A stretch of 64,000 nt of DNA from Verrucomicrobiota bacterium (GTDB lineage Bacteria; Verrucomicrobiota; Verrucomicrobiia; Limisphaerales; J093): the NCBI GenBank assembly GCA_016716505.1, contig JADJWF010000003.1:248001-312000 (forward strand), given 5' to 3'. Under the pieces are notes generated by a model that made no database searches, had not been told where the DNA came from, and saw only the letters and a list, made by a program, of their open reading frames with translations. A program made the translations under genes and the position numbers. Shown piece after piece: positions 52,993 to 62,167 of the stretch. Every line of letters starts with the position of its first letter. The first letter of the stretch is position 1.

Positions 52993-54231
52993 ATGAGGCC
53001 CAACCCGCGCCGACTGGACGAAAACCGGCCGAGGCACACGGCGGCACCCCAGCCCGCCGGCAGACGCCATCGCCTGTTCTCCGCCGGGCTAGCCGCGTTA
53101 CTGCTGGTCGGTTGCGTTCACAATCCCGTCCGGCCGGCGTGGATTCGCCCGACACCGCAGGACGGCAATTCGCGGGATCGCGCTGAACGCGGGGCGAATT
53201 GGGCCGACGCCAACAGCACGGGGACTTCAGTCCGCCGATGGGGCGAACTCGAGTTTTCAGGCCGCGACCAGCCACCCACCATGCCCCACCGCACCGCCCT
53301 TCCGGTCTTTGCCGACCTCGCCAGCCACGCTTGGGTGACTCCCCGGTTCGTCGGCGAGCTCACAGAGAATCTCGAATTGGAGGTGCTGACTTTCAATGTC
53401 CACGGTTTGCCCCGGTGGCTGGGAGGACCGCCAGCGGACCAGTTCGACCGGATCGCGGCGGCGATTCAGGAAGAGGCGGCCGACATCGTGCTGCTGCAAG
53501 AGGCGTGGACCCGGGCCGCCCGGCGATCCGCACCTCATGACCCGGGTTGGAACATCGCCACCGGTATTCGCGGCGACACCTTCTTTGAACAGAGCGGATT
53601 GGTTACCGCATCCCGGTTTCGGATCATCGGCGGGGAATTTCGTCGTTTCAGCCGGGCGTCGTTGCCCGATTCGTTGGTCGAAAAGGGGGCGCTCAAGGTG
53701 ACCGTGGTCTTGCCGGGAGGCCTGCGCGCGAACGTGTGGAACGTGCATCTGCAGGCCGGGCGGGCCGCCCACATTCGGGCACATCAGGCGGCGGAGCTGA
53801 TCCGCTGGGTGCGTGAAGCCGAGGACGGGCAGGCGCTGGATCTGGTCGGCGGCGATTTCAACTGTACGCCCGACGGTCCCGAGTATCGCGCGCTGGCCGC
53901 CGACTTGGGTGCCGACGTGCGCCGCCTCGACGGCCGACCGCATGAGCCGACCTTTCCGGAGGAGGTGGAGGGTGGGAGCGGCGGTCGCACGCTGGACTAC
54001 GTGTTTTGGTCGCCGCGGGCTCCAGTCCGCCTGACGGCGGCTCGCAGCGAAGTGGTCTTTGACGCCGAACAAGGGAAGGAGCGGTTGTCGGATCACCTCG
54101 GCGTGAGGGTTTCACTTGGGGTGGCTACCTCGGCGGAACCCGTGGCCTCGATGTCACCGTCCCTGGTGCTGTTTCCGCACGCCGATGTGAAGATGCCCCG
54201 GCTCTTGGCGCCGTTCCACGAAGCCGATTGA
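52993..54231 (+). CDS. endonuclease/exonuclease/phosphatase-family lipoprotein
   Basis: The 412-residue protein has a long basic N-terminus and then a lipobox (AALLLVGC, with the lipidation Cys at about residue 41). A variable linker follows. The EEP domain starts at about 130 with LTFNVHGLPRWL, then IVLLQEAWT (metal-binding Glu), NVWNVHLQAG, LVGGDFNCTPDG and the final RLSDHLGVRVS with the Asp-His pair. All core catalytic residues are present. The protein should sit on the outer or inner membrane facing the periplasm. Relatives include sphingomyelinases, inositol phosphatases and nucleases, but the substrate is not readable. It is the second member of this superfamily in the window. Confidence 0.87.
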   Translation: MRPNPRRLDENRPRHTAAPQPAGRRHRLFSAGLAALLLVGCVHNPVRPAWIRPTPQDGNSRDRAERGANWADANSTGTSVRRWGELEFSGRDQPPTMPHRTALPVFADLASHAWVTPRFVGELTENLELEVLTFNVHGLPRWLGGPPADQFDRIAAAIQEEAADIVLLQEAWTRAARRSAPHDPGWNIATGIRGDTFFEQSGLVTASRFRIIGGEFRRFSRASLPDSLVEKGALKVTVVLPGGLRANVWNVHLQAGRAAHIRAHQAAELIRWVREAEDGQALDLVGGDFNCTPDGPEYRALAADLGADVRRLDGRPHEPTFPEEVEGGSGGRTLDYVFWSPRAPVRLTAARSEVVFDAEQGKERLSDHLGVRVSLGVATSAEPVASMSPSLVLFPHADVKMPRLLAPFHEAD

Positions 54232-54254
54232 CCCGCGCCCCCCTTCCGGCCGGA

Positions 54255-54878
54255 CTAAAGAAGGCGGGACGCCGCGGCAACCAAGTTGCCCACTCCCAAG
54301 CCCGTCAGGACAATCCCCAGTCCCAACTGCACGCGCGCCAGCGCGACGTCGCCGACTCGCGCACCAAGCCGGGCGCACAGTCCGGTGAGAAGGAGCCACG
54401 TCAAGGCGCCCCCGATGAAAACCGATGCCGCCGCACCCAAACCGACGGTTGGCCCGGCGCCGCGGAGGTTGAGGCCGACCATCCAGACGGCCGCTAGCAC
54501 GGTCATCAGCGTGGCAGGATTGATTCCGACCAAGGCAAAGGTCGGGGCAAAACCGCGCGCGGCGGAGCCTGCACCGGCAGGGATCGCCACACCACGGCGC
54601 GCCAGCCAGCAGGCCCGGAGGCCGAGGGCAAGCAACAGAGTGCCTAGTCCCAGTTGAATCGGTCTTTCCAAAGTGGCCAAGCCCGCGCCGACCCGCTCCC
54701 AGTGGCCGACCGCAACGAGGCACCACAGGGTATGGGCGATGACGATTCCCATGGCGGAAGCAATTCCCGCGCGCTGGCCCGCGCTCAAGGTCCGTTGAAC
54801 GCACAGCATCCCAGCCGGCCCCAAGGGCAGACTGCAGAGGGCCCCGGCGGCCATTCCTTTCAGGGCGATCATCAACAT
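54255..54878 (-). CDS. LysE-family exporter
   Basis: The ATG at 54878 (MLMIALKGM) gives 207 residues; upstream frame is Arg/Pro-rich and unlikely. Six hydrophobic segments can be traced. Near the N-terminus is GMAAGALCSLPLGPAGMLCVQRTL, which carries the P-x-G-P signature of the LysE/RhtB superfamily. FALVGINPATLMTVLAAVW contains the second conserved N-P. Length is typical (about 200). These proteins export amino acids or related small solutes across the inner membrane. GGAAG about 8 nt ahead of the ATG may be a weak ribosome binding site. Its neighbours give no hint of substrate. Confidence 0.85.
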   Translation of the reverse strand: MLMIALKGMAAGALCSLPLGPAGMLCVQRTLSAGQRAGIASAMGIVIAHTLWCLVAVGHWERVGAGLATLERPIQLGLGTLLLALGLRACWLARRGVAIPAGAGSAARGFAPTFALVGINPATLMTVLAAVWMVGLNLRGAGPTVGLGAAASVFIGGALTWLLLTGLCARLGARVGDVALARVQLGLGIVLTGLGVGNLVAAASRLL

Positions 54879-55198
54879 GACAGCACTTCCAGAGCCGGCG
54901 GCTTCGCGCCCAGTTGGCGGGTGCCCCTTGCCCCGGCGGCGGCGAGTAATCGGCCTTCCCGGCCGGGTGACAAGTTTTCGTTTGTGACATCTCGGTGACG
55001 GACGAGTGCATGGCAGTCTTCGCCCGGCGAAGCGTTCAACTTGGTGTCTGTTCGGTGGCGGTCTGGTTACGGTTTGGCGTTCCGGCAAGGTTGGGCTTGC
55101 TGAAGGGGGCCTTGTCTTGGGAAGACTCCCTTGCTGATGGTCATGGACGAAACTCTTTTGCTCCGCTGGGCCGGCCCCGGCGACGTGACGCTTTGGCG
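54879..55198 (+). other. 320-nt intergenic stretch between divergent genes
   Basis: No gene is seen between the LysE start and the radical SAM start. TACGGT near 55070 could be a -10 box on the plus strand, but no good -35 is spaced correctly and the leader would be about 120 nt. Confidence 0.35.
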
Positions 55199-56345
55199 AT
55201 GAAACATCTCCGCTTCGCGAGTCTGCTTTCCCAAACCCCCGCCCGGCGGCGCTACGAGGTCGGGCTGCCGCGCTACCTGACCTATCTCGTGACCTTCACC
55301 TGCAACGCGCGCTGCATCATGTGCGACAGTTGGAAGAAAACCGTCGCCGGATGATCTCACCGTGCCGGAGATCGAGCGCATCTTCCGCCAGTTGCCGCGG
55401 CTGGACATGGTGCGGCTCAGTGGTGGCGAACCATTCGCACGCACCGACCTGCTCGACATCGCTCATCTGGCCCAAACACATCTGCGCCCCCTGCGTCTCC
55501 ACATCACGACGAACGGATTTCTGACCGATCGCATCGTCAAGTTCTGCGAAGCGCGACGCCGTGACGTGCCGCTGCAATTACTGCTTTCGGTGGACGGGCT
55601 GGAAGCCAAGCACAACGAAGTCCGCGGCCGAACAAACGCCTGGGCCACCGCGACAGCGACGCTCAAGGCCCTCGCGCCGCGCCGGCAGGAGCTCAACCTC
55701 ACGTTGGGCGTGAACCAGACGATCGTGGATGCCGCGGGCGCTGAGCAGTATCGCGGCCTCAACGATTTCCTGAAGCCGTTGGGCATCCGCCACCATGTGG
55801 TCATGGCCTACGACGCCAGCGCCACGTACAGCCTGCAGCGGGAGGTGGACCTTGCGCCGAAGGCCATCGGCGACTTCACGACCTTCGGCAGTTTCCAGCG
55901 CGAAGCCGTGACCAAACTGTGGGACGAGGTCGAACGGGACGTGGCGGAGTGGCCGTGGCTGGAGCGTCTGGCCAAACGGTACTACATCCGGGGCATCCGG
56001 AACCGGGTGCTGCGCGGGGAAGGCGAGCCCAACCCGCGGTGTGTGGCGTTGAACGCGCATCTGCGCCTGCTGCCCAATGGCGACGTACCCACCTGCCAGT
56101 TCAACACCAAGGTGGTCGGAAACCTGCGCCGGCAGAGTTTTGCCGAGGTGTGGGCGAGTCAGGCCGCTGCGACCCAGCGCGCCTGGGTGCGCCAGTGCCC
56201 CGGCTGTTGGGCCGAGTGCGAGGTGCTGCCGAACGCCATTTACACGGGCGACCTCTGGCGGGCCTTGGCGCCTTCGCCTGGCCGCCCGAAGGTTCCGGCA
56301 CGGCGTGCTTCCCCGCCGGTTCCCGGGCCGGCGCCGAGCGCCTGA
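55199..56345 (+). pseudogene. radical SAM/SPASM-type gene with a single-base frameshift
   Basis: The frame from ATG 55199 encodes the radical SAM cluster (Cys35-x3-Cys39-x2-Cys42 in TFTCNARCIMC), then hits a stop at 55352-55354. The rest of the protein continues from 55341 in the next frame (PSPDDLTVPEIERIFRQLP, then VRLSGGEPFARTDLLDI with the SAM-binding GGEP) to 56345. Removing one A from the AAAA run at 55337-55340 restores one 381-residue frame that reads WKK-PSPDD. The C-terminal part has a SPASM-like Cys set (PRCVALN, PTCQFN, RQCPGCWAECE). It is either a genuine inactivating frameshift, a phase-variable run, or a sequencing error. Intact, it would modify a peptide or small molecule; no precursor peptide gene is obvious. 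Confidence 0.85.
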
Positions 56346-56545
56346 CCTTCGCTGGTTCCCGCCGTTCCAAGAGGGATCGCTGGTGTCGGCAACCGATTCC
56401 TTCGACGAGAGGCCCCCTTTTTCCCCGGGCCTCTGCGACGGTTTGGTGACGGCCCGGCAAAGCTTCTGCGAACCGGTGTTTGCGGGCTTGCCCGCCGACC
56501 GACGTTCTGGCTGCTTGCCAGTGGTTGAACGAAAGTCGGCACTCC

Positions 56546-57649
56546 ATGGCAAAAATCTTCATCAGCATGTCGGGCGATGGCCGGGGCCACGCCACCCGGG
56601 TCCGGGCGTTGACGGAGGCGCTGCGCGGAGAACATGACATCACGCTGTTCGCGCCGGGCGACGCTTACGCGTTTCTCATGCCGCTGTATGCCTCGAGTGA
56701 CGTCACGGTTCGCGAAATCCCGGCACTGCGTTTCACGTACACGGCCGACAACCGGGTTTGCTACCGGCGCACGGCAGTGGATGCGGCGCGGTATCTTCGT
56801 CGCTTGCCCGGATTGGTGCGGTGGCTGCGCGACGAGATCGAGGCCGGGCAACCGGATTTGGCGATCAACGACTTTGAGCCGGCCTTGCCCCGCGCGGCCC
56901 GGGCGGCCGGGCTGCCGTGGATCAGTGTGAATCACCAGCACTTCCTCCGCACCTATGACCTGAGTTCGCTCCCCCGATCGTTGCGCTGGCACGCCGGTTA
57001 CATGGCGAAGATCGTCGGTCTCTATGGGTCCGGTCAGGCCGAAACGGTGGTCTCGTCGTTTTACTTTCCGCCCCTGCGGAAGGGCTGTGAACACGTGACC
57101 CAGGTGGGAGTCCTCCTGCGGCCGGAAGTGCTGGAGGCCAGCCCCTCCGCTGGCGGGCATCTGGTGGCGTACTTTCGTCGGTTCGCTTCCTCCGGCTTGC
57201 TGGCGGCCCTGGCAGCCACGGGGCGATCGGTCCGGGTTTACGGACTGGGTGCGCGACCACGGGCGGGGAATCTGACTTTCCACACGGTCAGCTCGTCCCG
57301 GTTCATTGACGATCTGGCCTCGTGCGCCGCGCTCATCTGCACGGCGGGCAACCAGTTGGTCGGCGAGGCGCTGCATCTGGGCAAGCCCGTCTTCGCCCTG
57401 CCAGAGCCGAACAATCACGAGCAGGCGATCAACGCGCACTTCCTCGGCCAGAGTGGCGCGGGCGACTGGGCGGAGTTCGATGCGGTGGATCACGGTCGCC
57501 TGCGCGGTTTCCTGCGTCGTTTGGACGACTTCCGCGCGGCGATGCCGCGCGAGCGCATCAACGGCCTGCCCGCCACGCTCGCGGTGCTCCGGCATCATCT
57601 CCGGGAAACCGCAGCCCAACCGGTGGCCTTGAATCCGGTGGCAGCCTGA
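56546..57649 (+). CDS. MurG/UGT-like glycosyltransferase (GT-B fold)
   Basis: The ATG at 56546 gives 367 residues. The N-terminus KIFISMSGDGRGHATRVRALTEAL is the acceptor-side Rossmann domain, with the G-x-G-H-x-x-R loop of MurG/MGT-type GT-B enzymes. The C-terminal donor domain has the SRFIDDLASCAALICTAGNQLVGEALHLGKPVFALPEPNNHEQAINA block, containing the G-N-x-x-x-E-A and E-Q-x-x-N residues that bind the nucleotide sugar. The sequence is closer to proteins that build surface or lipid glycosides than to MurG itself. It follows the frameshifted radical SAM gene by 200 nt. Donor and acceptor are unknown. Confidence 0.85.
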   Translation: MAKIFISMSGDGRGHATRVRALTEALRGEHDITLFAPGDAYAFLMPLYASSDVTVREIPALRFTYTADNRVCYRRTAVDAARYLRRLPGLVRWLRDEIEAGQPDLAINDFEPALPRAARAAGLPWISVNHQHFLRTYDLSSLPRSLRWHAGYMAKIVGLYGSGQAETVVSSFYFPPLRKGCEHVTQVGVLLRPEVLEASPSAGGHLVAYFRRFASSGLLAALAATGRSVRVYGLGARPRAGNLTFHTVSSSRFIDDLASCAALICTAGNQLVGEALHLGKPVFALPEPNNHEQAINAHFLGQSGAGDWAEFDAVDHGRLRGFLRRLDDFRAAMPRERINGLPATLAVLRHHLRETAAQPVALNPVAA

Positions 57650-57797
57650 TCGCTCACGGTCCGGCGTTCTTGGTTCCGGGCATTCCTCGATTCGGCTGGC
57701 GGCCGAAGAGGGATTGGGGATGGCCGGTCGCCCGCCCATTTCCCACAGGACAGGGGATCCAGGCGCACCCTTTCATCCGGCAGCGCCCGGATTCGCG

Positions 57798-57826
57798 TTG
57801 GAATTCGCTTCTTCGCCGCTTAGGCT
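57798..57826 (+). promoter_or_regulatory. promoter of glnS
   Basis: TTGGAA (57798-57803) and TAGGCT (57821-57826) are 17 nt apart. The leader of about 15 nt contains AGGAG (57838-57842) five bases before the ATG at 57848. This is the clearest Shine-Dalgarno sequence in the window. Confidence 0.65.
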
Positions 57827-57847
57827 CCCGCGCATTCAGGAGCGAAC

Positions 57848-59665
57848 ATGAGCACCGACACCTCCAATGCCGCGCCAGCACCGTCCGATTTCATCCGCGA
57901 CATCGTCGCCGCGGACCTGGCGGCCGGCCGGTATGCGACGATCGTTACGCGCTTTCCGCCGGAGCCGAATGGCTATCTCCACATCGGCCACGCCAAGTCC
58001 ATCTGCCTGAACTTTGGCATTGCACGGGAGTTCAACGGCCGCTGTCACCTGCGCATGGACGACACGAACCCCACGAAGGAGGATGTCGAATACGTCGAGT
58101 CCATCATCGAGGACGTGAACTGGCTCATCGCGGACTGGGCCGATGACCGGATTGGATTCAAGCCCAAGGGGAAGAAGCCCGAGGCCGTGAATGCGGGCGG
58201 CAAGACGGACTTCCAGCTTGGCCCGGTGCTGCCGGTTCCAAAAGCCGAGGTCCGGAATCCGAAGTCGCCGCTCGTCGAACCGTTTTACGCCTCGGATTAC
58301 TTCGCGCCGTTGTACGCGTGGGCGGTCGAGTTGATCAGGAAGGGCAAGGCGTACGTGTGTGATCTCTCACCGGCGGAGACCGATGCCTACCGCGGCGCGC
58401 CGGATCGGCCGGGCCGGGAGAGTCCTTTCCGCAACCGGAGCGTGGAGGAGAATCTCGACCTGTTTGCGCGGATGAAGGCGGGTGAGTTCCCCGACGGCGC
58501 GCGGACACTGCGGGCCAGGATTGACATGGCGTCGCCGAACATCTGGCTGCGCGACCCGGTGCTCTACCGCATCCGCCATGCGGAGCATCACCACACGGGC
58601 GACGAGTGGTGCATTTATCCGATGTATGACTACGCGCACTGCTTGAGCGATTACATCGAAGGGGTCACGCATTCGATCTGCACCCTCGAGTTCGAGGTGC
58701 ATCGGCCGCTGTACGACTGGATCCTTCAGGCGCTGGACCTGCCGCGTCCGCTGCCGCACCAGTACGAGTTCGCGCGGTTGAATCTCAGCTACACGGTCAT
58801 GAGCAAGCGCAAGCTCATGGCCCTGGTGAAGGACGGGGTGGTTCGGGGCTGGGACGACCCGCGGATGCCGACGATTTCCGGTTTGCGGCGTCGCGGGGTG
58901 ACGGCGAGCGCGTTGCGTCGCTTTGCTTACCACATCGGGATCACGAAGTACGACGGGCTGACGGACGTGGCCGTGTTGGAGCACGCCATCCGTGACGAAC
59001 TCAACCAGCGGGCGCACCGTCGGCTGGCGGTCTTGCGGCCGCTCAAGGTGGTGATCACCAACTACCCGGACGGCTGCACCGAGGCGCTTCCGGCGACCAA
59101 CAATCCCGAGGATCCCGCGGCGGGCACGCGGGAGGTGCCGTTCAGCCGTGAGCTGTTCATCGAGCAGGATGACTTTCAGGAGAATCCTCCGCCCAAGTAC
59201 TTCCGACTGCGGCCCGGGGGCGAGGTCCGTCTGAAGTACGCCTACGTCATCCGCTGCGACGAGGTGGTCCGGGATCCGGCGGGCGAGGTGGTGGAATTGC
59301 GCTGCACCGCGGACCTCGACTCCAGAACGGGCGGCGCCAACGCCGGCCGCAAGGTGAAGGGAACGATTCACTGGGTCAGCGCGCCGCACGCGGCCGACCT
59401 GGAGGTGCGGCTCTATGACCGATTGTTCACGGTTCCGGAGCCGGATGCGGACGGGGACTTCAAGACCCATCTGAATCCGCATTCGCTCGAAGTGGTCACG
59501 GCGAAGGCTGAGCCATCATTGCGGGACGCTTCACCGGCGGAGCGTTACCAGTTTGAACGGCTGGGTTACTTCGCGCTGGATCCGGACTCGACGCCGGACC
59601 GACCGGTGTTCAATCGCACCATCACGCTGAAAGACACTTGGGCCAAGGAGGTCCGGCGGGGCTGA
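57848..59665 (+). CDS. glnS: glutamine--tRNA ligase
   Basis: The 605-residue protein shows all GlnRS landmarks: RFPPEPNGYLHIGHAKS (HIGH at 45-48), LRMDDTNPTKEDVEYVESI, VEENLDLFARMKAGEFPDGARTLRARIDMASPN and AEHHHTGDEWCIYPMYDYAHCLSD. NLSYTVMSKRKL carries the KMSKS-type loop (MSKRK). A C-terminal anticodon-binding beta domain follows with FSRELFIEQDDF. Between Trp97 and ASDYF an extra stretch of about 44 residues interrupts the catalytic core. It charges tRNA-Gln directly, so this lineage need not rely on the GatCAB route. It has its own promoter and Shine-Dalgarno sequence. Confidence 0.96.
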   Translation: MSTDTSNAAPAPSDFIRDIVAADLAAGRYATIVTRFPPEPNGYLHIGHAKSICLNFGIAREFNGRCHLRMDDTNPTKEDVEYVESIIEDVNWLIADWADDRIGFKPKGKKPEAVNAGGKTDFQLGPVLPVPKAEVRNPKSPLVEPFYASDYFAPLYAWAVELIRKGKAYVCDLSPAETDAYRGAPDRPGRESPFRNRSVEENLDLFARMKAGEFPDGARTLRARIDMASPNIWLRDPVLYRIRHAEHHHTGDEWCIYPMYDYAHCLSDYIEGVTHSICTLEFEVHRPLYDWILQALDLPRPLPHQYEFARLNLSYTVMSKRKLMALVKDGVVRGWDDPRMPTISGLRRRGVTASALRRFAYHIGITKYDGLTDVAVLEHAIRDELNQRAHRRLAVLRPLKVVITNYPDGCTEALPATNNPEDPAAGTREVPFSRELFIEQDDFQENPPPKYFRLRPGGEVRLKYAYVIRCDEVVRDPAGEVVELRCTADLDSRTGGANAGRKVKGTIHWVSAPHAADLEVRLYDRLFTVPEPDADGDFKTHLNPHSLEVVTAKAEPSLRDASPAERYQFERLGYFALDPDSTPDRPVFNRTITLKDTWAKEVRRG

Positions 59666-59692
59666 ACCGGCAACCGCTGCCGGGACGAGGGC

Positions 59693-61165
59693 TCAGACCG
59701 AGCTGGCCACGCAGCGGAAGTGGTATCCGAGGATGGCGAGTTCGATGGCCACCGGGAACTGACGCGGGCGTTTCACCAACGTGCCGAGCAGGAGTCGCCA
59801 GTAGTCGAGGCGTCCGCGGTGGCGCACGCCCAGAACCCAGAGCGACTTCACGAAGGCCATGAGGTCGGCGCGGTTCGGCAGACGCCCGGGACCGGCGGGC
59901 CGGTGATTGCGGAGAAAGGTCCGGATGCGCTGGTAGTAGTTGCCCGGCTCGTACAGGCGGCAGACGAGTTCGCGATACCCGGCCACCAGATAGTCGCGGC
60001 TGAGCTTGGGACGGAAATTGAGGGCCGCATCCGTGTTGTTGCCGGAGCTCTCCGCTTCCAGACGGCCTTCCCGTTTGAGTCGCTGCCAGAGGCGCGTCTG
60101 CGGCAGGGCCGTCAGCAAGCCGACCATCGCGGTGGCGACGCCGGAGCGTTGGATGAACTCAAACTGCCGGCGGAAGATGTCGGGTGGGTCGTTGTCGAAC
60201 CCGACGATGAAGCCGCCCATTACCTCCAGCCCGGCGCGCTGCAACGTGGCCACCGCCGCCACCAGGTCGCGCCCGTGGTTCTGACGTTTCCGGCACTCTT
60301 CCAGCGCCTCCATGGACGGAGTCTCGATGCCCACGAAAACCTTCTTGAATCCGGCGGCCACCATTTGCCGGCACAGGGCCGGGTCGTCGGCCAGGTTGAC
60401 CGACGCCTCCGTGAGGAACCCGATCCTGGTGCGCGTTCGCTGCCGCCATTCGATGAGGGCGTCCAACAGCGCCCGCGTGCGGCGTCGGTCGCCGATGAAG
60501 TTGTCGTCCACGATGAACACCATGTCGTTCCAGCCCGCGCGGCGAAGTGCTTCAAGTTCTTCGACCAGTTGCCCAGGGGTCTTCGTGCGCGGCACGCGGC
60601 CGTTCATGACGATGATGTCGCAGAACTCGCAGTCGAAGGGACAGCCCCGCGAGAACTGCACGGCCATCGTCACATACCGGCGGAGCTGAATCAGGTCCCA
60701 GCGGGGAACGGGCAGCGTTTCCAACGATGGCCAGCGCGGGGCGCGATACACGGGCTGCAACGTGCCCGCTTCGAGGTCGGCCACCAGTTGCGGCATCACC
60801 TCCTCGGCCTCCCCCAGGACGAAGTGTTCGATTTCCGGGAACGCCTCGTGACCCGTGGTGAACAACGGTCCGCCGGCGATCACCGTTTTCCCGAGGGCGC
60901 GACAGCGGGCCACGATCTCCCGCACCGATTCGCGCTGAACCAGCATGGCACCGATCATGACATAGTCGGCCCAGAGCAGGTCGGCGTCGCGCAGCCGCTC
61001 GACGTTGAGGTCCACCAGCTTGAGTTCCCACGTCTTGGGCAACAGCGCGGCGACGGTCAGGAGCCCCAGCGGCGGCATCGAGGCGCGTTTCGACACGAAC
61101 CGGAGCGCGTGTTTGAAACTCCAAAACGTGTCGGGGGTTCGCGGACTGACCAACAGGATTTTCAT
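59693..61165 (-). CDS. B12-binding-domain radical SAM protein (DUF4070 type)
   Basis: The ATG at 61165 (MKILLVSPRTP) gives 490 residues. A cobalamin-binding-like Rossmann domain spans about 1-150 (PPLGLLTVAALLPKTWELKLVDLNVE, VIAGGPLFTTG). The radical SAM barrel has the cluster motif FSRGCPFDCEFCDI (C-x3-C-x2-C), VDDNFIGDRRR and FVGIETPSMEAL. A long C-terminal helical region follows (LVCRLYEPGNYYQRIRTFL). The B12-binding part lacks an obvious D-x-H-x-x-G motif, so it may bind cobalamin base-off without the lower His or have lost B12. Such proteins methylate or rearrange lipids and natural products, including hopanoid and bacteriochlorophyll-type methylases. It is last in a minus-strand run after PIG-L and ROK genes. 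Confidence 0.9.
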   Translation of the reverse strand: MKILLVSPRTPDTFWSFKHALRFVSKRASMPPLGLLTVAALLPKTWELKLVDLNVERLRDADLLWADYVMIGAMLVQRESVREIVARCRALGKTVIAGGPLFTTGHEAFPEIEHFVLGEAEEVMPQLVADLEAGTLQPVYRAPRWPSLETLPVPRWDLIQLRRYVTMAVQFSRGCPFDCEFCDIIVMNGRVPRTKTPGQLVEELEALRRAGWNDMVFIVDDNFIGDRRRTRALLDALIEWRQRTRTRIGFLTEASVNLADDPALCRQMVAAGFKKVFVGIETPSMEALEECRKRQNHGRDLVAAVATLQRAGLEVMGGFIVGFDNDPPDIFRRQFEFIQRSGVATAMVGLLTALPQTRLWQRLKREGRLEAESSGNNTDAALNFRPKLSRDYLVAGYRELVCRLYEPGNYYQRIRTFLRNHRPAGPGRLPNRADLMAFVKSLWVLGVRHRGRLDYWRLLLGTLVKRPRQFPVAIELAILGYHFRCVASSV

Positions 61166-61244
61166 CGACAAAGACGATTTCACCGCTCCGGGCGAGTTCG
61201 CGCAAGCGGACATTTGCCGCCCGGTCCTGGACGCCGGGCGGTCT

Positions 61245-62129
61245 TCAAACCGTCGGCCCGCCTGCGAAGAGATCCGCCGGCGAGTCGCCGACTCCCAGAT
61301 TGCGCCCGCCGCTGAAGAAGCGCACGAACTGACCGCCCTCCCAGCGCCGCCAACGATAAAGAGTGGCAAAGGTCATGGCGGGCGCCGCGCCTCCTTGACC
61401 GCCGACCAGTTCGCCGCCCCGCCGGACGTTGTCCACCATCCACGCGGGCAGCGCGACGTGATAGGGATTGCGCTTCACCTCTCCGACATGGAATGACAGG
61501 GCGGTGAGCAGGTCGCCCAAGTCATTCACCGAGGATTCCACCATCAGGTTGGGGTCGTCGCACTGCCCCCAGAATTCGGTTTCGACCGTGTGGCATCCAA
61601 AGTCCCGCCCCAGCGACGTGAGCGCGTCCACCAGCAACCAGTGAACGCCCTCGTGCGTGCTGTTCCAGTCTTCGTCGTGCGGAAAGAAAATGACCTGCGG
61701 ACGATGTTCTCGAAGAAGGCCGGCGATGATCTCGACCATCGGCTGCCAGCGCGCGGGCTGCTCGGATCGCGTCGTCGGATTGACCCGCTCCAAGCCGTGG
61801 GGCGCGGTAAGGGCGAGGTCGAATCCCAAGTAGGCGCAGGCTTCTCGTAATTCTGCGAGGCGGGGCAACTGGCGTTCCGGGTTACTGCCTAGCGTGACGG
61901 CCACGTTGACCACGCGCATCCGTGCCTCCCGCAGCAGTCGCAAAGCGAGAGCGCCGATTACGCATTCGTCATCGGGATGCGGTGAGAAGATTAGGACCTT
62001 GGGCGCGTCGGGGGGCAGGGGGGGTACCGCTGGCTTGGGAAAGCCGCCGAGCGGCAGTCCGCGGCCCTCGCGGGCGAGGTCGGCGTAAGCTTCTACGAAA
62101 CGGTGATAGGGAGTCTTGGGAGAGGTCAT
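61245..62129 (-). CDS. PIG-L-family zinc deacetylase
   Basis: From MTSPKTPYHRF (ATG at 62129) the protein has 294 residues. The signature VLIFSPHPDDECVIGAL carries the zinc-binding His and the catalytic Asp pair. The third zinc His is probably in FFPHDEDWNSTHEGVHWLLVDAL, which also has the conserved H-x-D/E region. The fold removes acetyl groups from GlcNAc-linked compounds, as in GPI, mycothiol and bacillithiol pathways, or from other N-acetyl sugars. It begins 38 nt after the ROK-family kinase gene, so the pair may handle the same amino sugar (deacetylation and phosphorylation). No bacillithiol genes are visible. Confidence 0.88.
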   Translation of the reverse strand: MTSPKTPYHRFVEAYADLAREGRGLPLGGFPKPAVPPLPPDAPKVLIFSPHPDDECVIGALALRLLREARMRVVNVAVTLGSNPERQLPRLAELREACAYLGFDLALTAPHGLERVNPTTRSEQPARWQPMVEIIAGLLREHRPQVIFFPHDEDWNSTHEGVHWLLVDALTSLGRDFGCHTVETEFWGQCDDPNLMVESSVNDLGDLLTALSFHVGEVKRNPYHVALPAWMVDNVRRGGELVGGQGGAAPAMTFATLYRWRRWEGGQFVRFFSGGRNLGVGDSPADLFAGGPTV

Positions 62130-62167
62130 GGCGGAGGAAATCAACCAGTTGTGATTGGGCGAGCCTC

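Noticed and set aside
55199..56345. Radical SAM gene as an anaerobic sulfatase-maturing enzyme for the nearby sulfatases
   Set aside because: It is not next to the sulfatases, carries a frameshift, and the Cys arrangement after the barrel does not clearly match the two auxiliary clusters of that enzyme.
59720..61315. 531-codon plus-strand frame opposite the B12-radical SAM gene
   Set aside because: Antisense of a gene with a complete C-x3-C-x2-C motif; no motif of its own.
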